A DNA stretch of 54,605 nucleotides from Phenylobacterium sp. (GCF_030698145.1 NZ_JAUYNW010000060.1:1-54605), one strand, 5' to 3'. Shown: positions 1-8,668, counted from the first letter of the stretch. Notes: generated by a model not told the origin, from the letters alone. Program-made: numbers and translations.

Positions 1-174
1 GGCGTAGTCGGTCTCGCTCCAGCCCATCTCGTCGGACATGAAGGGCTTCAGCACGCCCAGCATCTGGCGGTCGACATAGTTGATGACCACGGCCGTGAAG
101 AGCAGGCCGCAGATCACCCACCGGCGGCGGGTCATCTTGCCGCCCTCGAAGGCGGTGGTTTCAGCGGTGGTCAT
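1..174 (-). CDS. MFS transporter, uronate (ExuT-like) type, N-terminal fragment
   Basis: The first 58 residues of a membrane transporter run off the left edge of the window. A short cytoplasmic N-terminus with a basic TRRRW patch precedes a first hydrophobic segment (about residues 19-33) ending in the INYVDRQ motif, which is typical of the anion:cation symporter branch of the major facilitator superfamily (hexuronate, galactarate and similar acids). It lies 82 bases downstream of the FAH-family hydratase on the same strand, so the two probably form one operon controlled from the operator at 1142-1155. Galacturonate or another pectin-derived uronate is the likely substrate, inferred from the neighbours. 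The rest of the protein is not in the window, so length and later helices cannot be checked. Confidence 0.75.
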   Translation of the reverse strand, partial: MTTAETTAFEGGKMTRRRWVICGLLFTAVVINYVDRQMLGVLKPFMSDEMGWSETDYA

Positions 175-256
175 GGCTTGCGCCCCTAATGCGTTTCGAC
201 CCACGGCGACATCGTTCTTGCAGCCCCGCGCCGTCGCCGCGCGCGGGGCCTTGATC

Positions 257-1090
257 TCAGCCCTCGACGGGCGCCGCGCGATAGGCCCGGCAGGCGATCT
301 CGCCGAAGCCGGCGAAGCGCACCGCGCCCTCCTGGCCCGCGACGATGTCATGGATGCCGGCGGCCGCGCCGGTGCAGATGTACATGCCCTTGCGCAGCGG
401 ACGGCCTCGCGCGGCGACGTTCTGCGCCAGCAGGCGCAGGGATTGGACCGGTCCGCCCGGCAGGACGAAGGCGCCGCCTTGGCCCACCACCTCGCCGGCG
501 ATCACCGTCTCGCAGCGCAGCTTCTCCAGCGGGATGGTCCGCCAGTTCGCGATGGCCTCGCCGACCATCAGGCCGGCGTTGTTGCCGAAGTCGGAGACCA
601 CCGCCGTTGGCCCCAGGATGTTGATGCTGGCGAGCGGGCTGCCGGCCGGCTCCATGCCGATATGCATGGCGCCGATCAGTTCGGCGGCCTCCTCGGCGGT
701 CCAGGTCAGCTTGTCGTCGGGGGCGTCGTGGGCCAGGCGCAGGACATATTCGGCCTCGACGGCGGCGAAACCGCCGTCGAACACCGGGAATGGGGTCACG
801 TCGCCGGGCTTCACGCGCCACAGCGCCTTGGAGAACACCGGGCCGAAGATGCGGTTGGCCTTCAGCCGCGGCTCATGCTCGGGCGGCACCCGGCCCACCT
901 TCCAGCCGACGACCTGGTCGGGCCAGAGGTCGAGGGCCGCATCCTGGACGAGGTAACCGGTGGCGAGATCGGTCGGCAGGGGGCCCGGAAACTCAGACAG
1001 GGCGCTCGCGGCCTGGCGCGCGCGGACAAACCGCTGCGCGACAGAAGCCACGGGATAGCCTTCGGCCGATTCCGCCGCGGGGACGCTCAC
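257..1090 (-). CDS. FAH-superfamily 2-keto-4-pentenoate hydratase-like protein
   Basis: A 277-residue cytoplasmic enzyme of the 2-keto-4-pentenoate hydratase/fumarylacetoacetate hydrolase superfamily. Recognisable parts are GWKVG with its basic residue, the acidic metal-binding VEAEYVLRL stretch, and a Gly-rich C-terminal half. The frame stays open far upstream, but a GTG at 1090 preceded by GGGAGGG at a spacing of about nine bases is the best start; the only nearby ATG (1156) lies inside the operator. The encoded length fits the family. Its reaction in uronate metabolism is unclear: it may hydrate or cleave a keto-deoxy acid made from pectin sugars. It is probably cotranscribed with the MFS transporter downstream and is divergent from pectate lyase. 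The family is fairly certain; the substrate is inferred only from context. Confidence 0.8.
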   Translation of the reverse strand: MSVPAAESAEGYPVASVAQRFVRARQAASALSEFPGPLPTDLATGYLVQDAALDLWPDQVVGWKVGRVPPEHEPRLKANRIFGPVFSKALWRVKPGDVTPFPVFDGGFAAVEAEYVLRLAHDAPDDKLTWTAEEAAELIGAMHIGMEPAGSPLASINILGPTAVVSDFGNNAGLMVGEAIANWRTIPLEKLRCETVIAGEVVGQGGAFVLPGGPVQSLRLLAQNVAARGRPLRKGMYICTGAAAGIHDIVAGQEGAVRFAGFGEIACRAYRAAPVEG

Positions 1091-1141
1091 GCGCAAATGC
1101 CCTCCCAAGAATCCGCCTCCAACGGCGGTGTTGTCTCTAAA

Positions 1142-1155
1142 GGAAACCGGTGTCA
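1142..1155. promoter_or_regulatory. LacI-type operator, half-degenerate (site 1)
   Basis: The sequence GGAAACCGGTGTCA keeps the CCGG centre and the right half of the palindrome TGACACCGGTGTCA seen elsewhere in the locus, while its left half has decayed. It lies between the divergent hydratase (start 1090) and pectate lyase (start 1221), so it can serve both. The likely binder is the LacI-family protein encoded at 5534-6598. Confidence 0.6.
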
Positions 1156-1220
1156 TTTTCAAATCAAGCCCAAATCGGCACGATTTTGCTAATGACCGCT
1201 TCGGGCGTGGGAGTGAGACG

Positions 1221-2564
1221 ATGATCAGGATATTGGGCTTGGCCGTGGTGGCGGTGCTTTGCCTGGGCTTGCCGGGCGCGGCGGCGCAATCGCCGGCCAA
1301 GGCCTTCGCCCCCGCCTTTCCTGGGGCGCTGGGCTGGGCGGCGGCCACGCCGGGCGGCCGGGGCGGCCAGATTCTGCGGGTGACCACGCTCGCCGCCGAG
1401 GGGCCGGGTTCGTTCCGGGAGGCGGTCGAGGCCAAGGGTCCGCGAATCGTCGTCTTCGAGGTGGGCGGGGTGATCGACCTCGGGGTGAAGACCCTGACCA
1501 TCCGCGAGCCGTTCCTGACCATCGCGGGCCAGACCGCGCCCTCGCCGGGGGTGACCCTGATCCGCGGCGGCCTCGACATCGCCACCCACGACGTGGTGGT
1601 CCAGCACCTTCGCGTGCGTCCCGGCGAGGCGGGGCAGGCGAAGAAGAGCGGCAAGGACTTCGACTCGATCTCCACCCAGGGCGTGTCGTTCAATATCCTG
1701 ATCGACCACAACAGCCTGACCTGGGGCACCGACGAGAACCTGTCGGCCTCCGGCCCGCGTTTCGTCGGCAAGACTCCTGACGAGTGGCGGGCGGGCACCA
1801 GCCGCGCCATCACCTTCTCGAACAACATCATCGCCGAGAGCCTGGGCTATTCGACCCACGCCAAGATCGAGCACTCCAAGGGCTCGCTGATCCACGACAA
1901 CGTCACCGACATCCTGATCGTCGGGAACCTGTACGCCCACAATTATGAGCGCAATCCGCTGTTCAAGGGCGGGGCGCGGGGCGTGATCGCCAACAACCTG
2001 ATCTTCAATCCAGGCCAGCGGGCGATCCACTACAACCTGATGGCCGCGGAGTGGGGCGACGCCGAATGGCAGGTCGGCCAGGTGGTGGCGGTGGGCAACG
2101 TCCTGCGCGGGGGCCTGGACACCCCGGCGGGGTTGCCGTTCTTCCAGCTGGGCGGCTATGGCGACGTGCGGTTCTACGGCAAGGACAACATCGCCGTGGA
2201 CCGGTTCGGGGTCCCCCTGCCGATGTTCGGCCGCTACACCACCGCCCCGGCCAAGATTATCCAGGTGAAGAAGCCGCCGCTCTGGCCGGCCGGGTTCACG
2301 CCCATGGCGGCCGTGGACGTCCAGCAGTCGGTCCTGGCCAAGGTGGGCGCCAGGCCCTGGGACCGCGACGGCGACGACGTGCGCCTGCTGGCCGACGTGG
2401 CCGAGGGGCGCGGCGAGATTGTCGACTCGGAACTGGAGCTTCAGGGCTATCCGAATCCGAAAGAGACGCGGCGGCCGTTCGTCCCGGCCGACTGGAACCT
2501 GGACGATATGACGCCCAAGCGGCCGGAGGTGCTGGACGCCGGGGCGAAGGCGCGGGGAACCTAG
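1221..2564 (+). CDS. secreted pectate lyase-like protein (right-handed beta-helix)
   Basis: A 447-residue protein with an N-terminal signal peptide (hydrophobic core about residues 3-18, AAAQ cleavage region near 20-23). The mature part begins with GGRGGQ followed by a Gly-Ser rich GPGSFREA segment, typical of polysaccharide lyase family 1-like proteins, and continues with beta-helix repeats (VVQHLRVRPG, ILIDHNSLTWGTDEN, ITFSNNIIAES). It should cleave polygalacturonate by beta-elimination in the periplasm or outside the cell, producing the unsaturated uronate that KduI and KduD use. The ATG at 1221 follows GGGAGTGAGACG and fits the signal peptide; upstream extensions are not plausible. The gene ends convergently with the reductase gene, and the two stop codons share CTAG. 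Confidence 0.85.
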   Translation: MIRILGLAVVAVLCLGLPGAAAQSPAKAFAPAFPGALGWAAATPGGRGGQILRVTTLAAEGPGSFREAVEAKGPRIVVFEVGGVIDLGVKTLTIREPFLTIAGQTAPSPGVTLIRGGLDIATHDVVVQHLRVRPGEAGQAKKSGKDFDSISTQGVSFNILIDHNSLTWGTDENLSASGPRFVGKTPDEWRAGTSRAITFSNNIIAESLGYSTHAKIEHSKGSLIHDNVTDILIVGNLYAHNYERNPLFKGGARGVIANNLIFNPGQRAIHYNLMAAEWGDAEWQVGQVVAVGNVLRGGLDTPAGLPFFQLGGYGDVRFYGKDNIAVDRFGVPLPMFGRYTTAPAKIIQVKKPPLWPAGFTPMAAVDVQQSVLAKVGARPWDRDGDDVRLLADVAEGRGEIVDSELELQGYPNPKETRRPFVPADWNLDDMTPKRPEVLDAGAKARGT

Positions 2565-3949
2565 GCGGGTAGGGCGCCGTAGGCGGTCCGGACCGCCGCC
2601 TGCCACCGAGCGTCCGCCGCGAGCGTCCGCGGAAACACCTCGCCCAGATCGAGGAATGCGTCGAGGCCGCGCAAGCCTGACAGCTTGCCGGCCAAGGGAT
2701 CGACGATCTCGACGCCCTCCCGGGCTCGTCGCTCCACAAAGCGCATCCAGGCGGCGATCGGGACGGCGAGCCGGTCCACGGGCCGCCCGGCGGCCAGGGC
2801 CTCGGCCGTGGTCTCCAGGATGCGGAAGGGCAGTTTCTGCGAGCCGTCCCAGGCGATCTGGCTGAGCGTGTGGACGATGGCCGGATTGCGGAACCGCTTC
2901 AGGATCCCGGCGATGTAGTCGCCCGCTTCGAGATCGAGAGTGAGGGCGATGTCCTGGCGCATCATGGCTTCGACGAAGGCCGCGAGCTCGAGGTCGGCCA
3001 TGGCTTGGGAGACGGTCTCATAGCCCTTCAACATGCCAGCATAGGCCAGCGTTGAGTGGGCCCCGTTCAGCAGCCGCAGCTTGGCGCGTTCGAAGGCCGC
3101 GACATCAGGCGCGATGGTGGCGCCGGCCTGCGCCAGCACGTCGGCGGGCGAACCGGCCTCGATCACCCACTGGACGAAGCCCTCGCGCTGGACCGGCCAG
3201 GCGTCGGTCAGGCCGACGGCCCGCGCCACCTCGGCGCGCAGGGCGTCGTCGGTGGCCGGGGTGATGGAGTCGACCATGGTCGAGCGGAAGGCGGTCTCGC
3301 CCGCGATCCAGGCGGCCAGGTCGGCTTCGCCCAGGGCGGCGGCGAACTGCAGGACGGCCCGGCGCAGGCGTCCGCCGTTGTCGGAGAGGTTGTCGCACGG
3401 CAGCACCGTGAGCGGCGCAAGGCCCGCGGCGCGGCGCCGGGCCAGGCCCTCGGTCAGCCAGCCGATGAAGCTGGCTGGGACCTCCGGCCGTGTCAGGTCG
3501 TGGGCGATGTCCGGGTGGGCCGTGTCGAGGTCGCCGTCCGGGGTGAGGCAATAGCCCTTCTCGGTGACCGTGGAGGTCACCAACCACACCTGCGGCGAGG
3601 TCAGGCGCGCGAACACCGCCGCCGGCGCCTGGGTGGCGGTCAGCACCTCGCGGATCGAGCCGATCACCCGGAAACTGGAGTCCGCCTCGCGTTCGGCCAG
3701 CACATAGAGCCCGTCCTGCGGGGCCAGGGCCTCGCGCAGGCCGGGGCTCCGCAGCGAGACGGCGCAGACGGCGAAGTCGGGGCGCGTCCGCAGCATTTCG
3801 TCGAAATACCAGGCCTGGTGGGCGCGATGGAAGGCGCCTGGACCGAAATGGACCACGCCGATCTTGGTCGCGTGGCGCTCATAGGCGGGCAGGGCGGTTC
3901 CCGGCCGGGCCAGGTCCAGCCGGGCGGGGGTCAGGCGCGGCGGGCTCAA
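2561..3949 (-). CDS. mannitol dehydrogenase-family reductase (tagaturonate or fructuronate reductase)
   Basis: A 462-residue NAD-dependent polyol dehydrogenase of the long-chain mannitol dehydrogenase family. The Rossmann region starts at VVHFGPGAFHRAHQ (about residues 32-45). The family catalytic triad is present as K290, N295 and H298 in KLRLLNGAH, matching the spacing in mannitol 2-dehydrogenase. It would reduce tagaturonate to altronate, or fructuronate to mannonate. Because it is translationally coupled to altronate dehydratase (its TTG start overlaps the uxaA stop as TTGA), tagaturonate is the more likely substrate, although the sequence style is closer to UxuB and mannitol dehydrogenases. 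The upstream frame is open, but it lies inside uxaA. The family is certain; the exact substrate is not. Confidence 0.88.
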   Translation of the reverse strand: MSPPRLTPARLDLARPGTALPAYERHATKIGVVHFGPGAFHRAHQAWYFDEMLRTRPDFAVCAVSLRSPGLREALAPQDGLYVLAEREADSSFRVIGSIREVLTATQAPAAVFARLTSPQVWLVTSTVTEKGYCLTPDGDLDTAHPDIAHDLTRPEVPASFIGWLTEGLARRRAAGLAPLTVLPCDNLSDNGGRLRRAVLQFAAALGEADLAAWIAGETAFRSTMVDSITPATDDALRAEVARAVGLTDAWPVQREGFVQWVIEAGSPADVLAQAGATIAPDVAAFERAKLRLLNGAHSTLAYAGMLKGYETVSQAMADLELAAFVEAMMRQDIALTLDLEAGDYIAGILKRFRNPAIVHTLSQIAWDGSQKLPFRILETTAEALAAGRPVDRLAVPIAAWMRFVERRAREGVEIVDPLAGKLSGLRGLDAFLDLGEVFPRTLAADARWQAAVRTAYGALPA

Positions 3950-5427
3950 AGGGTGACGCCGCGCTTCCACAGCGCGATCTCGCGTTCGCCGTTCTCCTCG
4001 GACCGGGTGGCCCGGCCCGAAGCGGTGGCCAGCACCAGCGCCATCAGCGCCTCGGCGGCCTGGTCCAGGGGTTGGCCCGCGGCGATGCGGCCGGCGTCGA
4101 AGTCGATCCAGCGCGGCTTGCGTTGGGCCAGGCCGCAATTGGTGGCGATCTTCAGGGTCGGCGCCGGGAAACCCAGCGGCGTCCCCCGTCCGGTGGTGAA
4201 CAGGATCACCGTCGCCCCGGCGGCCGTGAGCGCTGTGGACGACACGGCGTCATTCCCGGGGGCTTCCAGCAGGACCACGCCCGGCCGGTCGGTGCGTTGG
4301 CCATAGCGCAGCACCTGGGTCACGGTCCCGCGCCCGGCCTTCTGCACCGCCCCCAGGGACTTCTCCTCCAGGGTGGTGACCCCGCCCTCGATATTGCCGG
4401 GGGAAGGGTTCTCCGAGATCGGCTCGCCATGGGCCAGGAAGTAGGACTTGAAGTCGTTGACCACCTCGACCACTGCGTCGAACACGGTCTCGTCCCGGGC
4501 GCGAGCCATCAGCAGGTGCTCGGCGCCGAAGATCTCCGGAATCTCGGTGAGGACGGCGGTCCCGCCGGCGCCGGTCACAGCATCTGCGACGCGGCCCACC
4601 AGCGGATTGGCGGTGAGGCCGGAAAATCCGTCGGACCCGCCGCATTTCAGGCCGATCACCAGGTCGGAGACGAGGCAGGGGACCCGCTTGTCATGTTCGG
4701 CGATCTGGACCAGGGCCTCGACGGCGTCCAGGCCGGCCTCGACCTCATCCTCGGTCATCTGGGCGGCGAAGGCGCGCAGGCGCGCGGGGTCGACGCCCTC
4801 CAGGCTGGCCAGCAAGGGCGCGAGCTGGTTGCTCTCGCAGCCCAGGCCGATGATCAGCACGCCCCCGGCGTTGGGGTGGCGCGCCAGGGCCGCGATCATC
4901 CCCCGCGTCGCGGCGAGGTCGTCGCCGAGTTGGGAGCATCCGAACGGGTGGGTCAGGGCCACGACCCCCTCCACCCGGCCCGCGAACCGGCGGTTGGCCG
5001 CCTCGGCGATCTTCTGGGCCGTGCGCGCCACGCAGCCGACGGTGCAGAGCACCCAGATCTCGTTGCGCGTGCCCACCCGCCCGTCGGCGCGGCGATAGCC
5101 GTCGAAGGTTTCCCCGCCGCCGGCGGGCAGGGGCTCCGGGGCGCTGGGGGCGAAGCTGTAGGCCTCGAGCCCGGAGAGGGCGGTGGCCAGGTTGTGGCTG
5201 TGGACATGGTCGCCGGGGGCGATGTCGGCGCTCGCCCGGCCAATCGGCCAGCCGTATTTCAGCACCGGATCGCCGGCCGCCACCGCGTTCAGCGCGATCT
5301 TGTGGCCCGCGGGGATGGCGGTGCGTGCCGTGACGCCGCCCGCGGAGTCGCCCGCCGCCAGGGCCACGAGGGCCGTGGCCACGTCGTCGCGGGGGTCGAT
5401 GCGCAGGATTGAGGCGGCGTCTGTCAT
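3946..5427 (-). CDS. uxaA: altronate dehydratase
   Basis: A 493-residue protein of the usual length for UxaA. It has an N-terminal SAF domain (about residues 10-95, including GHKIALNAVAAGDPVLKYG and HSHNL), followed by the altronate/galactarate dehydratase core with VGTRNEIWVL, HPFGCSQLGDD, GLGCESNQ and LKCGGSDGFSG, whose Cys residues fit the metal site of the family. It converts D-altronate to 2-keto-3-deoxygluconate in the cytoplasm. The ATG at 5427 is just inside the operator at 5439-5452; longer reading frames upstream are spurious because they run through that operator. It is the first gene of an operon with the reductase and is divergent from the LacI regulator. Confidence 0.95.
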   Translation of the reverse strand: MTDAASILRIDPRDDVATALVALAAGDSAGGVTARTAIPAGHKIALNAVAAGDPVLKYGWPIGRASADIAPGDHVHSHNLATALSGLEAYSFAPSAPEPLPAGGGETFDGYRRADGRVGTRNEIWVLCTVGCVARTAQKIAEAANRRFAGRVEGVVALTHPFGCSQLGDDLAATRGMIAALARHPNAGGVLIIGLGCESNQLAPLLASLEGVDPARLRAFAAQMTEDEVEAGLDAVEALVQIAEHDKRVPCLVSDLVIGLKCGGSDGFSGLTANPLVGRVADAVTGAGGTAVLTEIPEIFGAEHLLMARARDETVFDAVVEVVNDFKSYFLAHGEPISENPSPGNIEGGVTTLEEKSLGAVQKAGRGTVTQVLRYGQRTDRPGVVLLEAPGNDAVSSTALTAAGATVILFTTGRGTPLGFPAPTLKIATNCGLAQRKPRWIDFDAGRIAAGQPLDQAAEALMALVLATASGRATRSEENGEREIALWKRGVTL

Positions 5428-5438
5428 GGCGACGAAAT

Positions 5439-5452
5439 TGATACCGGTGTCA
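5439..5452. promoter_or_regulatory. LacI-type operator (site 2)
   Basis: TGATACCGGTGTCA, a near-perfect palindrome with the central CpG typical of LacI-family operators. It sits 11 bases upstream of the uxaA start and about 80 bases upstream of the divergent lacI-type gene, so it can repress uxaA directly and allow autoregulation of the repressor. Confidence 0.75.
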
Positions 5453-5533
5453 TGTCTAGTGCAAGCCTCACTTGTTGCGGCCACGGGGCGCAGGCTATGA
5501 ACATCACATAGGACACGGCGGAAGAAGAAACCG

Positions 5534-6598
5534 GTGGCGGCGCGCGAAGCAGGGACGAAACCCAGGTCGGCCGGGATGGAGGGTTCCTCCCGCCGCCCGA
5601 CGATCAATGACGTGGCCCGGATGGCCGGGGTCTCCAAGAAGACCGTCTCACGGGTCATCAACGAGAGTCCCTTCGTCAAGGAAGACACCCGCAAGGCGGT
5701 GCAGTCGATCATCCGCGAGACCGGCTACGCCCCCGATCCGCAGGCGCGGGGCCTGGCGTTCCGCCGCTCGTTCCTGGTCGGGCTGATTTACGACAATCCC
5801 AATCCCCAGCACACGGTCAGCCACCAGCAGGGCCTGCTGGACGCCATGGCCGGGTCCGGCTTCGAGCTGGTCGTGCGCCCTGTGGACCGGACCAGCCCGC
5901 GGCTGCTGGACGAGATGCGGGTATTCATCGAGCGCCAGAAGTTGTTCGGCGTGGTGCTGCCCTCGCCGGTCTCCGAGGATGAGCGGCTGGCGGCCCTGCT
6001 GCAGGACCTGGATGTGCGCTATGTGCGCATCGGCTCCGTCGCCCTGGACGAGCCCGGTCGCATGCTGGTCAGCCACGACGGCAAGGGCGCGGCCGAGGCG
6101 GCCCGCCACCTGGCCGACCTGGGCCATACCCGCATCGCCCTGATCACCGGCCCGGCCAGCTTCCGGTCGTCCGTGGAGCGCCGCAAGGGCTTCGAGGCGG
6201 GCCTGGCCGAGCGCGGCCTCAACCTGGACCCCGCCCTGATCAAGGTGGGCGCCTATACCTACGAGTCCGGGGTCAACGAGGCCCAGGACCTGTTCGCCCT
6301 GGAAGCCCGGCCGACGGCGGTGTTCTGCCTGAACGACGAGATGGCCACCGGGGTCTACACCGCCGCCCGCGAGCGGGGCCTGCGCATCCCCGAGGACGTG
6401 TCGGTGGTGGGCTTCGACGACAGCCCGATCGCCCGGCGGCTGTGGCCGCCCATGACCTCGGTGCGCCTGCCCCTGCGCGACATGGGCCGGATCGCCGGCG
6501 AGATGCTGGTGCCCAACCCGCTGCGCGACAAGCCCAAGGTCCAGCCCGACATCCAGCCCGAGCTGATCATCCGCACCTCCACCGCCAAGGCGGGGTAG
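5534..6598 (+). CDS. LacI-family transcriptional regulator of the uronate locus
   Basis: A 354-residue regulator with a LacI helix-turn-helix near the N-terminus (TINDVARMAGVSKKTVSRV, about residues 23-41, including the hinge-contacting ARGLAF further on) and a periplasmic-binding-protein-like sugar sensing domain (VGLIYDNPNP to the C-terminal ELIIRTST). It probably represses the pectin/uronate genes through the repeated TGAYACCGGTGTCA operators; its inducer may be a keto-deoxy acid or uronate. The start used is GTG 5534, preceded by GGAAGAAG; an internal ATG at 5576 would shorten it by 14 residues and would still leave the whole DNA-binding domain. It is divergent from uxaA with one operator between them. 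Confidence 0.92.
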   Translation: MAAREAGTKPRSAGMEGSSRRPTINDVARMAGVSKKTVSRVINESPFVKEDTRKAVQSIIRETGYAPDPQARGLAFRRSFLVGLIYDNPNPQHTVSHQQGLLDAMAGSGFELVVRPVDRTSPRLLDEMRVFIERQKLFGVVLPSPVSEDERLAALLQDLDVRYVRIGSVALDEPGRMLVSHDGKGAAEAARHLADLGHTRIALITGPASFRSSVERRKGFEAGLAERGLNLDPALIKVGAYTYESGVNEAQDLFALEARPTAVFCLNDEMATGVYTAARERGLRIPEDVSVVGFDDSPIARRLWPPMTSVRLPLRDMGRIAGEMLVPNPLRDKPKVQPDIQPELIIRTSTAKAG

Positions 6599-6620
6599 CG
6601 CTCAGCCGACGGCTTAGCGC
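6598..6620 (+). terminator. hairpin directly after the LacI gene
   Basis: An inverted repeat, GCGCT-C-AGCC with GGCT-T-AGCGC, begins at the last base of the regulator stop codon. Nine base pairs form around a three-base loop with one internal mismatch. There is no T-tract, so intrinsic termination is uncertain; it may only protect the 3' end. Confidence 0.35.
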
Positions 6621-6664
6621 GAGCCAGCGGGCCGGTAGTGGGCCAGGGCACGCCGAGGTGGCCC

Positions 6665-6874
6665 TCAGTCACCGGCAGAGTCTCCGGTCGCGAACTCGTC
6701 GCCGAGCCGATAGGCCATCTCCGACGCCGGCCGTGCACCGCGAGTAGACTGGACATGGACCAGCGCTGCTCGGGCGATCATGTAGGCCATTCGGCTGCCA
6801 TCATTGCCTTCAGCGCCGTCGATGGCGGACAGCACCAGCTCGGTCGCCCTGGCATATTGGGACGGTAGGGTCAT
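6665..6874 (-). CDS. small hypothetical protein
   Basis: A 69-residue open frame starting at ATG 6874, encoding a predominantly helical protein with the segment MAYMIARAALVHVQ in the middle and an acidic C-terminus. I do not recognise a family. The residue composition looks like real protein and it fills a region with no other gene, but the ribosome binding site is weak and the start could be further upstream (6910). It is antisense to, and unlinked with, the uronate genes on either side. Confidence 0.4.
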   Translation of the reverse strand: MTLPSQYARATELVLSAIDGAEGNDGSRMAYMIARAALVHVQSTRGARPASEMAYRLGDEFATGDSAGD

Positions 6875-7134
6875 AGGCCCAGGTTGCACCCATTCGACGT
6901 GGCCTTGCACTGCGGCGCATAGGCTGTTCGCCGTCCACTAACAGGAAAGGCCACAGCCTGTGGACAAGCACGGCTCTTTGTTGAAGTTCGGCTTTTAGTA
7001 AAGCGCCCACAGAACGCTCCACACGCTCCACACGCTCCCCTGCCACGACAAGATCGGTCATACCCCTGGCAAGGCGCACCGCAGCTTCCACTCTGACCGA
7101 GTGCGTGCAGGCGAAAGTTCATTGCCCGCACCAA
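6875..7134. other. intergenic region upstream of uxaC with a short tandem repeat
   Basis: This stretch has no convincing gene. It contains three head-to-tail copies of a CGCTCCACA-like unit at about 7014-7037, and two overlapping minus-strand frames with Cys/Gly- or Arg-rich translations that do not look like protein. The uxaC promoter is expected near its right end, before the operator at 7135. Confidence 0.4.
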
Positions 7135-7148
7135 TGACACCGGTTACC
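7135..7148. promoter_or_regulatory. LacI-type operator, half-degenerate (site 3)
   Basis: TGACACCGGTTACC has a perfect left half and CCGG centre but a diverged right half compared with TGACACCGGTGTCA. It lies 54 bases upstream of uxaC and is the expected control point for uxaC-kduI-kduD. Confidence 0.6.
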
Positions 7149-7202
7149 TTACGCGCAATCGAGCGTCAGGCTCGCGATCCGGAAACGCCGAAGAGGCCCA
7201 TG

Positions 7203-8651
7203 ATGGCCAAGCCCTTGCAGCTGAACGACGATCGGCTGTTGCCGGTCGAGCCCACGACGCGGGCGATCGCGCGCGAGCTGTACGCCCAGGTGCGCGGCCT
7301 TCCGATCATCAGCCCGCACGGCCATACGGACCCCGTCTGGTTCTCCGAGAACGCGGCCTTTCCGAACGCCACCGAACTGCTGCTGGCGCCGGACCACTAC
7401 CTCTATCGGATGCTCTATTCGCAGGGGATCGCGCTGGAGAGCCTGGGTGTGCCCGACCGTTCGGGGATGAGCAGCGCCGACCCGCGCGCCGCCTGGCGGA
7501 TCTTCGCGGCCAACCAGCATCTGTTCCGCGGCACGCCCTCGGCCATGTGGCTGGGCCACGTGTTCGCCGAGGTCTTCGGCTTCGAGGTTCGCCTGGAGCC
7601 CGAGACGGCCGACCTCTATTTCGACGCCATCGACGAGAAGCTGGCGACGCCGGCGTTCCGGCCCCGCGCCCTGTTCGACCGCTTCAACATCGAGGCCCTG
7701 GCCACCACCGAAAGCCCGTCCGACAGCCTCAAGCATCACCTGGCGATCCGCGACTCCGGCTGGGGCGGGCAGGTGATCACCGCCTATCGGCCCGACCCGG
7801 TGATCGACGTCGAGCATGAGCAGTTCGGCCATGCCATGGAGCGGTTCGCCGAGCTGTCGGGGGAGGACGTCTATTCCTGGCGCGGCTATCTGGAGGCCCA
7901 CCGCGTCCGCCGCGCGGCCTTCAAGGACGCGGGCGCGACCTCCACCGATCACGGCCACCCGACCGCAGCCACCGCCGACCTGTCGCCCGCCGACGCCCAG
8001 GCCCTGTTCGAGGTCATCGTCGCGGGCCGGGCCAGTCCCGCCCAGGCCGAGCTGTTCCGCGCCCAGATGCTGACCGAGATGGCGGCCATGAGCCTGGACG
8101 ACGGCCTGGTCATGCAGATCCACCCGGGTTCGTTCCGCAACCACAACGCCGGGATCTTCGCGGGCTTCGGCCGCGACAGGGGCGCCGACATCCCGACCTC
8201 GACCGACTATGTCCGGGCGCTGAAGCCGCTGCTGGACCGGTTCGGCAACGCGGCGGGCCTTTCGGTCATCCTCTTCACCCTGGACGAGACCGCCTATGCC
8301 CGCGAGCTCGCGCCCCTGGCCGGCCATTATCCGATCCTGAAGCTGGGCCCGGCCTGGTGGTTCCACGACAGCCCCGAGGGCATGCGCCGGTTCCGCGAGC
8401 AGACCACGGAGACGGCGGGCTTCTACAACACCGTCGGCTTCAACGACGACACCCGCGCCTTCCTCTCGATCCCGGCCCGCCATGACGTCGCCCGGCGGAT
8501 CGACTGCGGCTTCCTGGCCAAGCTGGTGGCGGAGCATCGGCTGGACGGGGACGAAGCCCATGAGCTGGCCATCGACCTGGCCTACAACCTTCCCAAGCGG
8601 GCCTACCGGCTGGATCGCCAGCCCGCCGCCCCCATGGCGCTGAGCGCCTGA
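7203..8651 (+). CDS. uxaC: glucuronate/galacturonate isomerase
   Basis: A 482-residue uronate isomerase of the amidohydrolase-like fold. The metal-binding HGH motif is at about residues 39-41 ([12 protein letters not shown]). Other family segments are [32 protein letters not shown] and [10 protein letters not shown]. It interconverts D-galacturonate with D-tagaturonate, or D-glucuronate with D-fructuronate, in the cytoplasm. Two adjacent ATGs occur at 7200 and 7203; the AAGAGG at 7191-7196 is better placed for 7203. It heads an operon with kduI (17-base gap) and kduD (7-base gap), downstream of operator site 3. Confidence 0.95.
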   Translation: MAKPLQLNDDRLLPVEPTTRAIARELYAQVRGLPIISPHGHTDPVWFSENAAFPNATELLLAPDHYLYRMLYSQGIALESLGVPDRSGMSSADPRAAWRIFAANQHLFRGTPSAMWLGHVFAEVFGFEVRLEPETADLYFDAIDEKLATPAFRPRALFDRFNIEALATTESPSDSLKHHLAIRDSGWGGQVITAYRPDPVIDVEHEQFGHAMERFAELSGEDVYSWRGYLEAHRVRRAAFKDAGATSTDHGHPTAATADLSPADAQALFEVIVAGRASPAQAELFRAQMLTEMAAMSLDDGLVMQIHPGSFRNHNAGIFAGFGRDRGADIPTSTDYVRALKPLLDRFGNAAGLSVILFTLDETAYARELAPLAGHYPILKLGPAWWFHDSPEGMRRFREQTTETAGFYNTVGFNDDTRAFLSIPARHDVARRIDCGFLAKLVAEHRLDGDEAHELAIDLAYNLPKRAYRLDRQPAAPMALSA

Positions 8652-8668
8652 GACCCAAGGACCTGATC

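Noticed and set aside
1164..2606. 480-residue minus-strand frame antisense to pectate lyase
   Set aside because: It is a by-product of high third-position GC in the opposing gene; its translation is Arg/His/Gly-rich with no family features, whereas the plus strand encodes a clear lyase.
5525..5538. A sixth LacI-type operator around the AAACCGGTGG just before the regulator start
   Set aside because: Only the CCGGT core is kept; both outer halves of the palindrome are lost, so it is no better than chance in this GC-rich DNA.
7014..7037. Possible CRISPR-like repeat (CGCTCCACA three times)
   Set aside because: Units are about ten bases, directly adjacent, with no spacers and no cas genes anywhere in the window; it is a small tandem repeat.
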